This document shows positions 16,046 to 24,771 of a stretch of DNA of 64,000 nt, one piece after another. Below the pieces are notes generated by a model. It was given only the letters and a program-made list of their open reading frames with translations. It had not been told where the DNA came from and did no database searches. How positions within the stretch are numbered: the first letter of the stretch is position 1; each line of letters opens with the position of its first letter. The DNA lies in assembly GCF_001648475.1 (NCBI RefSeq), contig NZ_LXSQ01000014.1, positions 121,233-185,232 on the forward strand, given 5' to 3'. The stretch is from Eikenella halliae (lineage in GTDB: Bacteria; Pseudomonadota; Gammaproteobacteria; Burkholderiales; Neisseriaceae). The position numbers were made by a program, and so were the translations under genes.

Positions 16046-16126
16046 TGTTTATTAACCGATATGGCAGCAGGTTCAACCTAACTGCCTGTTTTTTGTTTGT
16101 CTTTTTATCTTTAAGGGAACTGCCTC

Positions 16127-18373
16127 ATGAAACAACCGCGCACACACCTCAAAGCCCTCATCCTTGCCCTTGCCGCCATCGGCAGCCCCGGCCTGCTTTA
16201 TGCCGAAGGCACGAATGAGGCACAGCCTGCCCAAGGGCAGGAGCAACAGGCCGACAGCACCGACAGCGCCGAGCTCGAAGCCATCGAAGTTACCGCCCGC
16301 CGCCGCTATGCCAGCGGCTACCAGCCCATTTCCGCCGATGTCATCGGCGGCGGCAACACCCCGCTGCTCGAAGTGCCCCGTAGCGTAAACATCGTTACCC
16401 CCGCCGTGCTGGAAGACCGCCGCCCCGGCTCGCTGGATGAAGCCCTGCTTACTGTGAGCGGCATCCGCCAGGCCAACACCCTGGCCGGCACGCTTGAGGC
16501 CGTGGTGAAACGCGGCTTCGGCGACAACCGCGACAACTCCGTGCTGCGCAACGGCATGCAGATGACCCAAACCCACGTATTCAGCCCCACCGCCGAGCGC
16601 GTGGAAGTGCTCAAAGGCCCGGCCTCCACACTCTACGGCGTGCAAGACCCCGGCGGCGTGGTGAATGTGGTAACCAAACAGCCGCAGCTCAAACCTGCCC
16701 GCTCCGTGAGCACCAGCTTCGGCAGCCACAGCGCCCGCCAAGTAGGCGTGGATTTCACCGGCCCCATCGGCTCCAGCCAAAGCTGGGCCTACCGCTTCAT
16801 CGCCGATTACCGCCAAAGCGACTACTGGCGCAACTTCGGCGAAATCAAGCAAACCACCATCGCCCCCTCGATCAAATGGATTGGTGAGCACACCACCATC
16901 ACCGCCGCCTACGAATACTTGGACTACACCGTGCCCTTCGACCGCGGCACCTTCCTCGACTCCACCCGTGGCGCAAACTACGGCAAGCCCCTCGCTATTC
17001 CCGCCGAACGCCGACTGGACGAGCCTTTCAGCGAGCAAAGCGGCAAAAACCATATGTTCCAGTTCACGCTCGACCAATATTTGAGTGAACAGTGGAAAAT
17101 GCGCCTGAACTACGGCTTCACCTACCATACCTACGACGACTGGAAAGCCCGCATTGCCAACACCGCCGCCGGTATCAACACCACCACCGGCACGGTGCGC
17201 CGCCGCATCGACGGCACGCAGGATGCCCGCCTGCGCGTGCACAACCTGGCCTTAAGCTTCAAAGGCGACGTGCATACCGGCAGCGTACGGCATAAACTCG
17301 GCTTCGGCCTCGAAGCCATGCACAACGACCGCCTGCTGGGCAAAATCTATCAAAGCCCCGCCAACAACTACACCATCAATATGTACAACCCGGTGTATGG
17401 CCGCATTAGCCCGCAGCCCGGCGTGAACACCATCGACGGCCAAGGCAACAACACCCAGCAAACCGAAATCCTCAAAACCTTCGCCCTGTATGCCAACGAC
17501 GATATTCATTTCGGCGAAAAATGGATTGTGTCCGCCGGCCTGCGCGCCGAGTATTTCGACCAATACGCCGGCCGCGCCAACCGCAATTTCGTATTCAAAG
17601 CCAACACCGACAACCACGGCTGGAACTTCTCGCCCTCGCTCGGCGTAACCTACCGCCTCACCCCGCAGTGGTCGCTCTATGGCAGCTACGCCACTTCCTT
17701 CCGCCCGCAGGTGTCTATTTCCAGCGAAATCCCCGGTGATGCCAAGCCGGAGAAAGGCCGTTCGTTTGAAATCGGCGCCAAATTCGCCGGTGAGCGCCTC
17801 TCTGCCGCCCTAGCCGCATTCCATATCGAAAAAGAAAACGTGCGCTACAGCGTTACCTCCGGCGGCCAAACCGAAACCCGCTATGCCGGTCGCGCCCGCT
17901 CCATGGGCTTCGAAGCCGAAATGGGCGGCCAAATTACCGAACGCCTCGGTGTGAATGCCAACTATGCCTACACCGAAACCAAGGTGCTGGAAGCCGAAGC
18001 CGCCGCCCAAGGCCTGCCGCTGAACAACACCCCGCGCAACCAGTTCGGCCTGTACCTGACTTACGATTTCGGTAACGCGCTGGGCGGCAACTGGCGCGCC
18101 GGCATCGGCGCCAAATACAACGGCGCATGGTACATCGGCAAAAACGCCGCCAGCGGCGACCGCCTGTGGAAAATCCCATCCGCCACCGTGGCCGACGCCT
18201 TCGTTTCGTATGAAGCCAAGTTCGGCGGCAACAAGCTCAACGTGCGGCTCAACGGCAAAAACCTGACCAACCGCCTGTATTACACCTCCACCGTGGGCTC
18301 TTCTGCGCAATACCCGATGATTGCCATCGGCAACCCGCGCGAAATCAGCGTTTCCGCCAAGTTTGAGTTTTAA
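16127..18373 (+). CDS. TonB-dependent siderophore receptor
   Basis: The product is 748 residues. A cleavable signal peptide is visible (LALAAIGSPGLLYAEG, cleavage near residue 26), then a TonB-box-like EAIEVTAR near residue 50. The plug domain (about 65-180) has the usual VPRSVNIVTP, DEALLTVSGIRQ and RVEVLKGPASTLYGVQDPGGVVNVVTK motifs. A 22-strand barrel follows, ending in EISVSAKFEF with the terminal Phe of outer-membrane proteins. The ferrichrome/catecholate type is suggested by the VLKGPAS..YG..DPGG pattern, but the ligand cannot be read from sequence. A good AAGGGAA precedes the ATG, and a candidate Fur box lies upstream. It is followed on the same strand by a YddA-type ABC protein. Confidence 0.93.
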   Translation: MKQPRTHLKALILALAAIGSPGLLYAEGTNEAQPAQGQEQQADSTDSAELEAIEVTARRRYASGYQPISADVIGGGNTPLLEVPRSVNIVTPAVLEDRRPGSLDEALLTVSGIRQANTLAGTLEAVVKRGFGDNRDNSVLRNGMQMTQTHVFSPTAERVEVLKGPASTLYGVQDPGGVVNVVTKQPQLKPARSVSTSFGSHSARQVGVDFTGPIGSSQSWAYRFIADYRQSDYWRNFGEIKQTTIAPSIKWIGEHTTITAAYEYLDYTVPFDRGTFLDSTRGANYGKPLAIPAERRLDEPFSEQSGKNHMFQFTLDQYLSEQWKMRLNYGFTYHTYDDWKARIANTAAGINTTTGTVRRRIDGTQDARLRVHNLALSFKGDVHTGSVRHKLGFGLEAMHNDRLLGKIYQSPANNYTINMYNPVYGRISPQPGVNTIDGQGNNTQQTEILKTFALYANDDIHFGEKWIVSAGLRAEYFDQYAGRANRNFVFKANTDNHGWNFSPSLGVTYRLTPQWSLYGSYATSFRPQVSISSEIPGDAKPEKGRSFEIGAKFAGERLSAALAAFHIEKENVRYSVTSGGQTETRYAGRARSMGFEAEMGGQITERLGVNANYAYTETKVLEAEAAAQGLPLNNTPRNQFGLYLTYDFGNALGGNWRAGIGAKYNGAWYIGKNAASGDRLWKIPSATVADAFVSYEAKFGGNKLNVRLNGKNLTNRLYYTSTVGSSAQYPMIAIGNPREISVSAKFEF

Positions 18374-18401
18374 GCATTTGGCCGCGGCATAACGCCCCAT
18401 G

Positions 18402-18441
18402 AGGCTACCTGAAAAATGCCATCCCGTTTTTCAGGTAGCCT
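18402..18441 (+). terminator. Uptake-sequence hairpin terminator behind the receptor
   Basis: AGGCTACCTGAAAAA and TTTTTCAGGTAGCCT are inverted with a short loop, 28 bases after the receptor stop. This makes full co-transcription with the following ABC gene less likely. Confidence 0.8.
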
Positions 18442-18523
18442 TCCGCGCTGTTTGGCCCGCCTGTCTCAACCCCGTTTTACTGCCGTTTTATTTTTCAGGT
18501 AGCCTTTCAATCCCAAAGGGCTA

Positions 18524-18640
18524 GGCAAACCAAATTGGCTTTCGATACCAGGCGGTGAGCCGCAGACAGTACAGAAGTACGGCAAGGCAAACCAACGCGG
18601 TAGCGGTAGCGAAAGTTAAGCTGGTTTGCCATACCTGAAA
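18524..18640. repeat. Non-coding repeat, GGCAAACCAAC-ended family, copy 1
   Basis: This holds GCCGCAGACAGTACAGAAGT and GGCAAGGCAAACCAACGC, then a GAAAGTTAAGCTGGTTTGCC end. The central part shares sequence with the Correia-type elements in this window, but the ends (GGCAAACCAA / TGGTTTGCC) are different. Related copies lie at 35960-36045, 37860-37913 and 54005-54045. Confidence 0.6.
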
Positions 18641-18668
18641 AATAAAGTTATCCAACCCAACACCACAT

Positions 18669-20462
18669 ATGAAACAAGAACAATGGAAAATCGAGCTCCT
18701 GAACAGCCCGCTGTGGCTGGTGCAGAGCTTTTTCGGCGTATTGCTGTTTTGCCTGATCACCGCCTTCCTGTTGCGCCGCACTGCTTTCGGGCAGCGCTTC
18801 GAGCGCATCCTGCACCCCTGCTTGGCACGCAGCAACCGTATCCGGGTGTGCCTGCTTTTGGCCGCGCTGCTCTTGATGGTGCTGCTCGAAGTGCGCATCA
18901 GCGTGCTCAATTCCTTTTTCTACAAAGGCCTCTACGATTCCCTTCAAGACCGCGCCGCCGCCGCCTTCTGGTTTTTCGCCGGCATCAACAGCGCCTTGGT
19001 GGTGTGTAAAATCATCCATGCCCTGGCCGACGAGCTGCTCGAGCAAGTCTTTATGATCCGCTGGCTGGAAAAACTCAACGCCGCGCTCACCCAAAGCTGG
19101 CTCGCCCATAAAAACTACTACCGCCTGCACATGCGCCGCCACGCGCCCGACAACATCGACCAACGTATCCAGCAAGACGCGCAAGACTTCATCGCCTCCA
19201 CCGCCGAGCTCGTGCGCGGCCTGATCAACGCCATCGTTTCCACCATCGAATTCACCGTCATCCTCTGGAATCTCTCCGGCGTGCTCAGCGTATTGGGGCT
19301 GGAAATCCCGCGCGGCATGGTGATGTTTATCTACCTCTTTATCCTCTTTGCCACCGCCACTTCCGTGTGGATCGGCCGCCCCCTGGTGAAGCTCAACTTC
19401 CAAAACGAACACTTCAACGGCAACTACCGCTACGCCCTTGTGCGCGTGCGCGACCACGCCGAGAGCATCGCCTTCTACAACGGCGAGGCCGCCGAAGGGC
19501 GCAACCTGCGCCGCCACTTTGCCCACATCATCCGCAACCGCTGGCAGATTGTGTTCCGCAGCCTCGGCCTCAACGGCTTCAACACCGGCATCACCCAAAT
19601 TTCCAACCTGCTGCCCCTCATGCTGCAAGCCCCGCGCTTTTTCGCCGGCCAAGTGAAAATCGGCGATATGCACCAAACCGTGCAAGCCTTCAACCGCCTG
19701 CAACGCGCCCTATCCTTCTTCCGCAATTCCTACAAAGACTTCACCGCCTATCAAGCCCGGCTCGAACGTCTCGACGGCTTCTTCCAAAGCATGCAAAACC
19801 ACCTGCCCTACCGCCAGCCGCAGCACGAAGCCGAAAACTGCATCCTGCAGGCCGACAAGCTCACCTTGTACCGTAACAACGGCAACATCCTGCTCTCCGA
19901 CGTCTCCTTCCGCGCCCAAAGCGGCGATTCCCTACTCATCCGCGGCCCATCCGGCTGCGGCAAAACCTCATTGCTGCGCGCCCTGGCCGGCCTCTGGCCC
20001 TTCGGCAGCAGCGGCCACATCATCGGCCCCGCCCGTGAACACATCCTCTTCGTGCCCCAGCGCCCCTACACCCCGCAAGGCAGCCTGCGCCGCGCCATCT
20101 GCTACCCCAACATCCGCCCCGACGAACACCAGCTTACCGCCGCCCTCGAAGCCTGCCGCCTGGGCTACCTGAAAGAACTGCTCGACACCGAAGACGACTG
20201 GCAGCACAAGCTTTCCCCCGGCGAGCTGCAGCGCATCGCCTTCGTGCGCATCCTCATCACCCGCCCCCGCCTCGTGCTGCTCGATGAGGCCACCGCCGCG
20301 CTCGATGAAAATACCGAAGCCGCCCTCTACCGCCTGATTCGCCACGAGCTGCCCGACAGCATCATCGTGAGCATCGGCCACCGCAGCACCCTCAACGCCT
20401 TCCACAACCAAATCATCTGCGTGGGCGAAACCCTGATCGACTGCGGCACCAGCCGGATTTAA
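18669..20462 (+). CDS. ABC transporter, fused permease and ATPase, YddA / SbmA-BacA type
   Basis: The product is 597 residues. Five or six membrane segments lie in the first 330 residues, within an SbmA/BacA-like permease (VLEVRISVLNSFFYKGLYD; NPDNIDQRIQQD-like stretch; NFQNEHFNGNYRYALVRVRD). The C-terminal ATPase has Walker A GPSGCGKTS, signature LSPGELQR, Walker B LVLLDEATAALDE and switch His in SIGHRST. This half-transporter family (E. coli YddA) would act as an inner-membrane dimer; substrates are mostly unknown, and relatives move peptides or vitamin-like compounds. Being next to a siderophore receptor suggests handling of a siderophore or peptide, but a terminator hairpin lies between the two genes. 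An uptake sequence (GGCTACCTGAAAG) is in the ATPase coding region at about 20163. Confidence 0.85.
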   Translation: MKQEQWKIELLNSPLWLVQSFFGVLLFCLITAFLLRRTAFGQRFERILHPCLARSNRIRVCLLLAALLLMVLLEVRISVLNSFFYKGLYDSLQDRAAAAFWFFAGINSALVVCKIIHALADELLEQVFMIRWLEKLNAALTQSWLAHKNYYRLHMRRHAPDNIDQRIQQDAQDFIASTAELVRGLINAIVSTIEFTVILWNLSGVLSVLGLEIPRGMVMFIYLFILFATATSVWIGRPLVKLNFQNEHFNGNYRYALVRVRDHAESIAFYNGEAAEGRNLRRHFAHIIRNRWQIVFRSLGLNGFNTGITQISNLLPLMLQAPRFFAGQVKIGDMHQTVQAFNRLQRALSFFRNSYKDFTAYQARLERLDGFFQSMQNHLPYRQPQHEAENCILQADKLTLYRNNGNILLSDVSFRAQSGDSLLIRGPSGCGKTSLLRALAGLWPFGSSGHIIGPAREHILFVPQRPYTPQGSLRRAICYPNIRPDEHQLTAALEACRLGYLKELLDTEDDWQHKLSPGELQRIAFVRILITRPRLVLLDEATAALDENTEAALYRLIRHELPDSIIVSIGHRSTLNAFHNQIICVGETLIDCGTSRI

Positions 20463-20596
20463 CATACCGAATTGTTAAAGAACACATATTTGCCAACCAA
20501 GCAGCCGCCAAAGGCTACCTGAAACTCAAACCGTGTCATCGGGCGGCATGGCTGCGCCGATACCCACCCATTTGAAGTTTCTACCCTTTCAAACTT

Positions 20597-22024
20597 TCAG
20601 GTAGCCCCTTCCCTGTCTTCACTCACATACTCCAGCAACGGCAGCCCCGTGGCGCGGCTGATTTGTTTGGCCGTTATCTCTGCCGTCTGCCGGTTGTCGC
20701 GCAGCAGCAAATCTGCCTCCAGCAGCCGCACGTTTTTGCCGCCCGCCTTGCCCGCCAGCCAGATTTCGCTCAAGTCCACGCTCACGCCGTTGCACCGCAC
20801 GCGGCTGTAAATGCCGCAAAATTCCGATAGCGCATAGCGTTTTTCAGGTAGCCACTTGAAACTGTGCAGGCGGTACACAATCAATTCGTCTCCCAGCACG
20901 CTGTAGCGTACTTTGCGCAAGGTATGCCAACGGTGCGCCAGCCGCCCGGCGATAGACAGCAGCGCCACCAGCCAAAACAACCGCCAGCCGACCCCTCCTC
21001 CGATCCACACCATCCCAAATGCAAACAGCAGGAACATTAGGCGCGAGAGCAAAGTGCCAACCGAATACACAGCAAATTCCGCCCCATCCGCAAGCTTCGG
21101 CACGGCACGTTCCGGCAGCTTCGGCTGCGGCTCGTGTTCCGCCTGCCTGGCCGCCGCCAGCGCGGCTTTGATTTCGGAGGGCTGCCGCCAAGCCGTTTGT
21201 GTTTGCGCCGTTTTCCGGCCGCGCCGCGCACGAAACACCCCGCGCACTTCCGATACCGCCACCGCCAACAGCCCGAGCGCCAGCAGCCCCGCGCCGAAAT
21301 ACAGCGGCTTCGGCAGGCTGCCGCTGTGCCAATCCGCCGCCAAACGCAGCAGCCGAACCGCCAGCCAAGTCCACAACCCGGCCGCCGCTAGATTCACCGC
21401 CTGCCGCCACGCAGGCAGCGTTTTCACCTGCAAGGGCTGCAACTGTGCCGGATTGGCCGCCGTCTCCTCTTGTGCGCGGATTTCCGTGTTGATAACCGGC
21501 CGTTTGGCCAAACCCGTGGTGCGGGCGATATGGCTTTGGATATCGTCCAAGCCTTGCAGCGAATCTTTGTGCGACTGGAAATTTTCCTCCAGCACCAAAT
21601 CGTTTTGCCCATTTGCCGATTCCAGCCACAAACGCCCGTAATAACCGCGGTAGTCGTCCCGCACCTTCTCCGCCGCCACCGCCGCAAACATCGAAAGCGG
21701 ATATTCCCGCTGCGCCTGCCAGCCCCAACGCCAGCGCCCGTGCAGCAGCACGCCGCGCTCCGTGTCCAGCCGCAGAAATTCCCGCGCCGCGAATACGCGC
21801 CAGTACAGAATACCGGCCAGTGCCGCCCCGCCGAAAAACAGCAGCACCATGGCCAAACGAAGCGCCGTATCCACCCCGTTGCTGGAAATGTCCGACAACG
21901 TATCCAGCCCGATAATCAGCGGCAGCAATACCCCTACGCAGACCACGCCGATTTCCAGCGTCAAATCCTTAGATGTAGCCGGATACAGCATCACGATTTT
22001 GCGTTTGTCTTGATTCATCATCAT
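20597..22024 (-). CDS. Unrecognised membrane protein, 475 residues
   Basis: Four clear hydrophobic stretches are visible in two pairs (about residues 24-42 and 56-77; 215-232 and 240-258), with a further pair near 325-360. Each pair is followed by a soluble part, so the protein reads like two or three repeats of a TM-TM-soluble unit. The end (LRKVRYSVLGDELIVYRL and ATGLPLLEYVSE) is closely similar to the 120-residue protein encoded at 27669-28031. Family and function are unknown. Transcription converges with the ABC gene, with uptake sequences between the two. Confidence 0.7.
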   Translation of the reverse strand: MMMNQDKRKIVMLYPATSKDLTLEIGVVCVGVLLPLIIGLDTLSDISSNGVDTALRLAMVLLFFGGAALAGILYWRVFAAREFLRLDTERGVLLHGRWRWGWQAQREYPLSMFAAVAAEKVRDDYRGYYGRLWLESANGQNDLVLEENFQSHKDSLQGLDDIQSHIARTTGLAKRPVINTEIRAQEETAANPAQLQPLQVKTLPAWRQAVNLAAAGLWTWLAVRLLRLAADWHSGSLPKPLYFGAGLLALGLLAVAVSEVRGVFRARRGRKTAQTQTAWRQPSEIKAALAAARQAEHEPQPKLPERAVPKLADGAEFAVYSVGTLLSRLMFLLFAFGMVWIGGGVGWRLFWLVALLSIAGRLAHRWHTLRKVRYSVLGDELIVYRLHSFKWLPEKRYALSEFCGIYSRVRCNGVSVDLSEIWLAGKAGGKNVRLLEADLLLRDNRQTAEITAKQISRATGLPLLEYVSEDREGAT

Positions 22025-22067
22025 GTGTCTTTCATTTTTCAGGTAGCCTCAAAACTGCCCGGCAAAC

Positions 22068-22291
22068 TTATACCACCAAGGCCAGCAGGCAAAACACTGT
22101 CCAGGCCGCCCACACCAGCAGCGCCCACATGTGGATTTGCTCCGTATCCCAATCCCCCGCCTGCCAGCCGATGAGCCAGCCTGTCTTCCAGACTTCGATT
22201 TTTCCGCCACATCCCACGAGATAATCCACTTAAAAAACAGGCTGAACACAATATAAAGCGGAAAGATTGACAATTTCCCCATCCAATCCAT
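22068..22291 (-). pseudogene. Small membrane protein interrupted by a one-base frameshift
   Basis: The ATG at 22291 has an excellent GGAGGT seven bases upstream and starts MDWMGKLSIFPLYIVFSLFF, a membrane segment. After WDVAEK the frame continues into nonsense. The frame one base back gives IEVWKTGWLIGWQAGDWDTE and a second membrane segment (LLVWAAWTVFCLLALVV) ending at a TAA at 22068-22070. The switch falls at a run of five A. Total length is 224 bases, one short of 75 codons. It could be a real mutation, a sequencing error in the A run, or a programmed -1 shift. The family is not recognised. Confidence 0.65.
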
Positions 22292-22570
22292 ATCAATTAC
22301 CTCCATCAGGATGTCCGCACCCAGTCCCTCGTTTTCAGGCGGCAAGCGTAGCGTGGGCAGGACAGCTGCAGGGCAGGCATTGATGCCCGCGCGGGGTTTT
22401 AACTTCGTTGAAGCTGCGCTTTCAGGTAGCCTGAGAGGGGGGATGGGCTGCCTGATAAAGTGTCGGGTTTGCAACCCGGCCTTCCCGCCGGATTCATGCC
22501 TGCGCAGGAATAGCGGAGCGGGCATTTTTTTTGAATTGGTTATACCGTCCGCCGCCATCTCCGGCGGAAC

Positions 22571-23452
22571 TCACGCCACGAAATCCAAACCTATGTCCAG
22601 CGAGCGGCTGCTGTGGGTGAGGTAGCCGAGGGCGATACCGTCCACGCCGGTTTGCGCCACGCGCTTCAGGCGCTCGAAGCCGATGCCGCCCGATGCTTCG
22701 CAATAAACAGCGTGGGGGTGGGCGGTTTGCGTGTGGCAGCGGTTTGCCGCTTCTTTCAAGGTTTCGTCGTCCATGTTGTCCAGCAAAATCCGTTCCGCAC
22801 CCGCCGCGAGGGCTTCGTCCAGTTGTGCCAATGTGTCCACTTCGATTTCCACGCAGGTCAGCGCCCCGGCGGCCTGCTTTGCCTGCCGCACGGCTTGGGC
22901 GATGCTGCCGCAATAGGCGAGGTGGTTGTCTTTGATGAGCACGGCGTCGTCCAAGCCCATGCGGTGGTTTGTGCCGCCGCCCGCCCTGACGGCGTATTTT
23001 TGCAGGACGCGCAGCAGGGGGATGGTTTTGCGGCTGCACACGATGTCTGTGCCGTATTCGGCGACTTCGGCAACGGCAAGCGCGGTGGCGGTGGCGATGC
23101 CGCTCAGGTGGGTGAGGTAGTTGAGTGCGGTGCGTTCGGCGGCGAGCAGGGCGCGGGCATTGCCTTCGACGGCGGCCAACGTCTGGCCTGCGCGGACGGC
23201 TTGCCCGTCTTGGATTTCGGCTTGGAAGCGGACGGACGGGTCCATTACCTGAAAGGCGAGGCGCGCCAAGTCCATGCCGGCGATGACGCCGTTCTCGCGG
23301 CTGACGAGGAAGAGTTTGGCGGTTTTATCGGGGGCGATAACGGCGGCGGACGTAATGTCGCCGCGCCTGCCCAAGTCTTCGCTTAAGGCTTGCTCCACCA
23401 TGGGGTGCAGCAGGGTGTCGGGCAGGGGGAAGAGGGTGTTTTCTAGCGGCAT
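22571..23452 (-). CDS. nadC: Nicotinate-nucleotide diphosphorylase (carboxylating)
   Basis: The product is 293 residues and converts quinolinate and PRPP to nicotinate mononucleotide, the third step of de novo NAD synthesis. Family signatures are the segment RKTIPLLRVLQKYAVRAGGG with NHRMGLDDAVLIKDNHL (about residues 141-178), ERTALNYLTHLSGIAT (105-120), EIEVDTLAQ and ILLDNMDDE for phosphate and magnesium binding, and CEASGGI near the end. It lies downstream of nadQ on the same strand with a 73-base gap, so the two are probably co-transcribed. The canonical (T/S)RKT-P-LR pattern is kept. Confidence 0.95.
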   Translation of the reverse strand: MPLENTLFPLPDTLLHPMVEQALSEDLGRRGDITSAAVIAPDKTAKLFLVSRENGVIAGMDLARLAFQVMDPSVRFQAEIQDGQAVRAGQTLAAVEGNARALLAAERTALNYLTHLSGIATATALAVAEVAEYGTDIVCSRKTIPLLRVLQKYAVRAGGGTNHRMGLDDAVLIKDNHLAYCGSIAQAVRQAKQAAGALTCVEIEVDTLAQLDEALAAGAERILLDNMDDETLKEAANRCHTQTAHPHAVYCEASGGIGFERLKRVAQTGVDGIALGYLTHSSRSLDIGLDFVA

Positions 23453-23525
23453 GGGGTTTCCTTTGTTGGGGGTTTCCTTTGTTGAAAGAAGGGGGGCGGC
23501 AGTTCCGAGACCGTCTGGAAGCGGG

Positions 23526-24464
23526 TTAACGGCTGCCCAGCGGCAGGCCTATGTCTGAAATCAGCCTGTCGGGCAGGACGCCGTCGCGGAAGCGGTACAG
23601 CTGCGCGGGGCGGCCTTTTCCGCCCGATACGCCGGTATCCGACGGCTCGATGAGGTTTTGCTGCTGAATCTGGCGGCGGAAATTTTGCTTGTGCAGCAGG
23701 CGGCCGCTGATGGCTTCGACGCTGCTTTGCAGTTGCAGCAGCGTGAATTCGGGCGGCATCAGTTCGAAAATCACCGGGCGGTATTTGATTTTGGCGCGCA
23801 GGCGGGACAGGGCGGTTGCCAGCACGCGGCGGTGGTCGTGGCGCATGGGCTGCCCCGTGGGCGCGAAGTCGAAGTTTGCCTGCGGCTCGGCGGCTTCCGC
23901 TATCAGGCCGCTTTCATACAGCATTTCATAGCGTTGCAAAACGTATTCTTCCGACCAGTTTTCCGGTACGACCCCCCAGCACAAATGAATGCGCTTGAGC
24001 CGCTTTTGGCGCACTTCCTCCGTGTCCGCCGAGTTTGCCCAAATGCGCAGGCGGCCGACAAGGGCATCGCGCTGCCCGCCGTCGGTGCGCAAATCTTCCC
24101 ACGGGAAATAGCCGTAGCAGTCCTGCCATTTCGCATCCGGGTGCAGGATGCTGTCGGCGGCCTCGCGCACTAGCCCCAAATAGCTGACGTATAAGACCGG
24201 CAGACCTTGCCCGTTTTGACGGCGCGTATCCACAAAGGTGTAAAGCTGTTCCACATAGCCCATGGGCTGCGAAGTCTGTTTGGCGACCCACAGTTTCACG
24301 CCCGCCTGCAGGGAGTTGCGCAGGGGGGAGAGCGGGCCGTTGGGCAGGAGTTCGCCCCGGGCGACGGTCAATACCCGCAGGCCGCCGTTTGTTACGGCAA
24401 TCAATACGGGAACCAGTTCGACGATGCTCTGCGGCGGGGCTTCGGCTTCGGGGTAGGCGTCCAT
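23526..24464 (-). CDS. nadQ: NadQ-type Nudix-related transcriptional regulator of NAD synthesis
   Basis: This encodes about 312 residues from the ATG at 24464; a TTG 14 codons upstream is a weaker alternative. The N-terminal half resembles a Nudix domain (VPVLIAVTNGGLRVLTVARG; LWVAKQTSQPMGYVEQLYTFVD) but lacks the catalytic Nudix box, as expected for a ligand-sensing regulator. The C-terminal part (LQLQSSVEAISGRLLHKQNFRRQIQ) is the winged-helix DNA-binding domain. NadQ/NrtR-type regulators control NAD genes in several proteobacteria. Here the gene is next to nadC and divergent from nadA-nadB, with a strong palindrome in the shared intergenic region. It was called from domain pattern and context. 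Confidence 0.8.
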   Translation of the reverse strand: MDAYPEAEAPPQSIVELVPVLIAVTNGGLRVLTVARGELLPNGPLSPLRNSLQAGVKLWVAKQTSQPMGYVEQLYTFVDTRRQNGQGLPVLYVSYLGLVREAADSILHPDAKWQDCYGYFPWEDLRTDGGQRDALVGRLRIWANSADTEEVRQKRLKRIHLCWGVVPENWSEEYVLQRYEMLYESGLIAEAAEPQANFDFAPTGQPMRHDHRRVLATALSRLRAKIKYRPVIFELMPPEFTLLQLQSSVEAISGRLLHKQNFRRQIQQQNLIEPSDTGVSGGKGRPAQLYRFRDGVLPDRLISDIGLPLGSR

Positions 24465-24577
24465 GCTTGGCTTTCGGCAGGGGTGGAAGGCTTTATTGTA
24501 AATCAAAGCGGTTTGTCAAAGCGGGGCGGGCCGCAGGTTTGCGCTTCGTCCGGGTACGCTTTCAGACGGCCTTGCAT

Positions 24578-24600
24578 ATTATACTCAAAATGAGCATAAT
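24578..24600. promoter_or_regulatory. Candidate NadQ operator between nadQ and nadA
   Basis: A near-perfect palindrome with arms ATTATACTC and GAGCATAAT is separated by five bases. It sits in the divergent intergenic region, where one site could serve both nadQ-nadC and nadA-nadB. It is preceded by a complete AG-type uptake sequence, inverted, at 24561-24572. Confidence 0.65.
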
Positions 24601-24617
24601 CTAGGAAAGTTTGAAAA

Positions 24618-24723
24618 TATAGTGGATTAAAATAAAAATGAGACAAGGCGGCGAGCCACAAGGCGTACAGGTAGTACGTCAAGGCGGGTCAACGCCGTAT
24701 CATTGCGATTTTAATCCACTATA
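24618..24723. repeat. Correia-like element, ATGAGACAAGG subfamily, upstream of nadA
   Basis: This 106-bp element has ends TATAGTGGATTAA and TTAATCCACTATA, the hallmark of Correia/NEMIS-type elements. Its inner sequence (AAATGAGACAAGGCGGCGAG ... CGTATCATTGCG) differs from the copies at 33-41 kb. It lies between the candidate operator and the nadA start and so separates or replaces the native nadA promoter. Confidence 0.85.
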
Positions 24724-24771
24724 CACGACAAACCCTCATGCCGCCTGAAAACCCAGCCATAAGGAAACATC

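Noticed and set aside
16073..17242. Long minus-strand frame (389 codons) opposite the TonB receptor
   Set aside because: Antisense shadow of a GC-rich gene; no family features, while the plus-strand receptor is complete.
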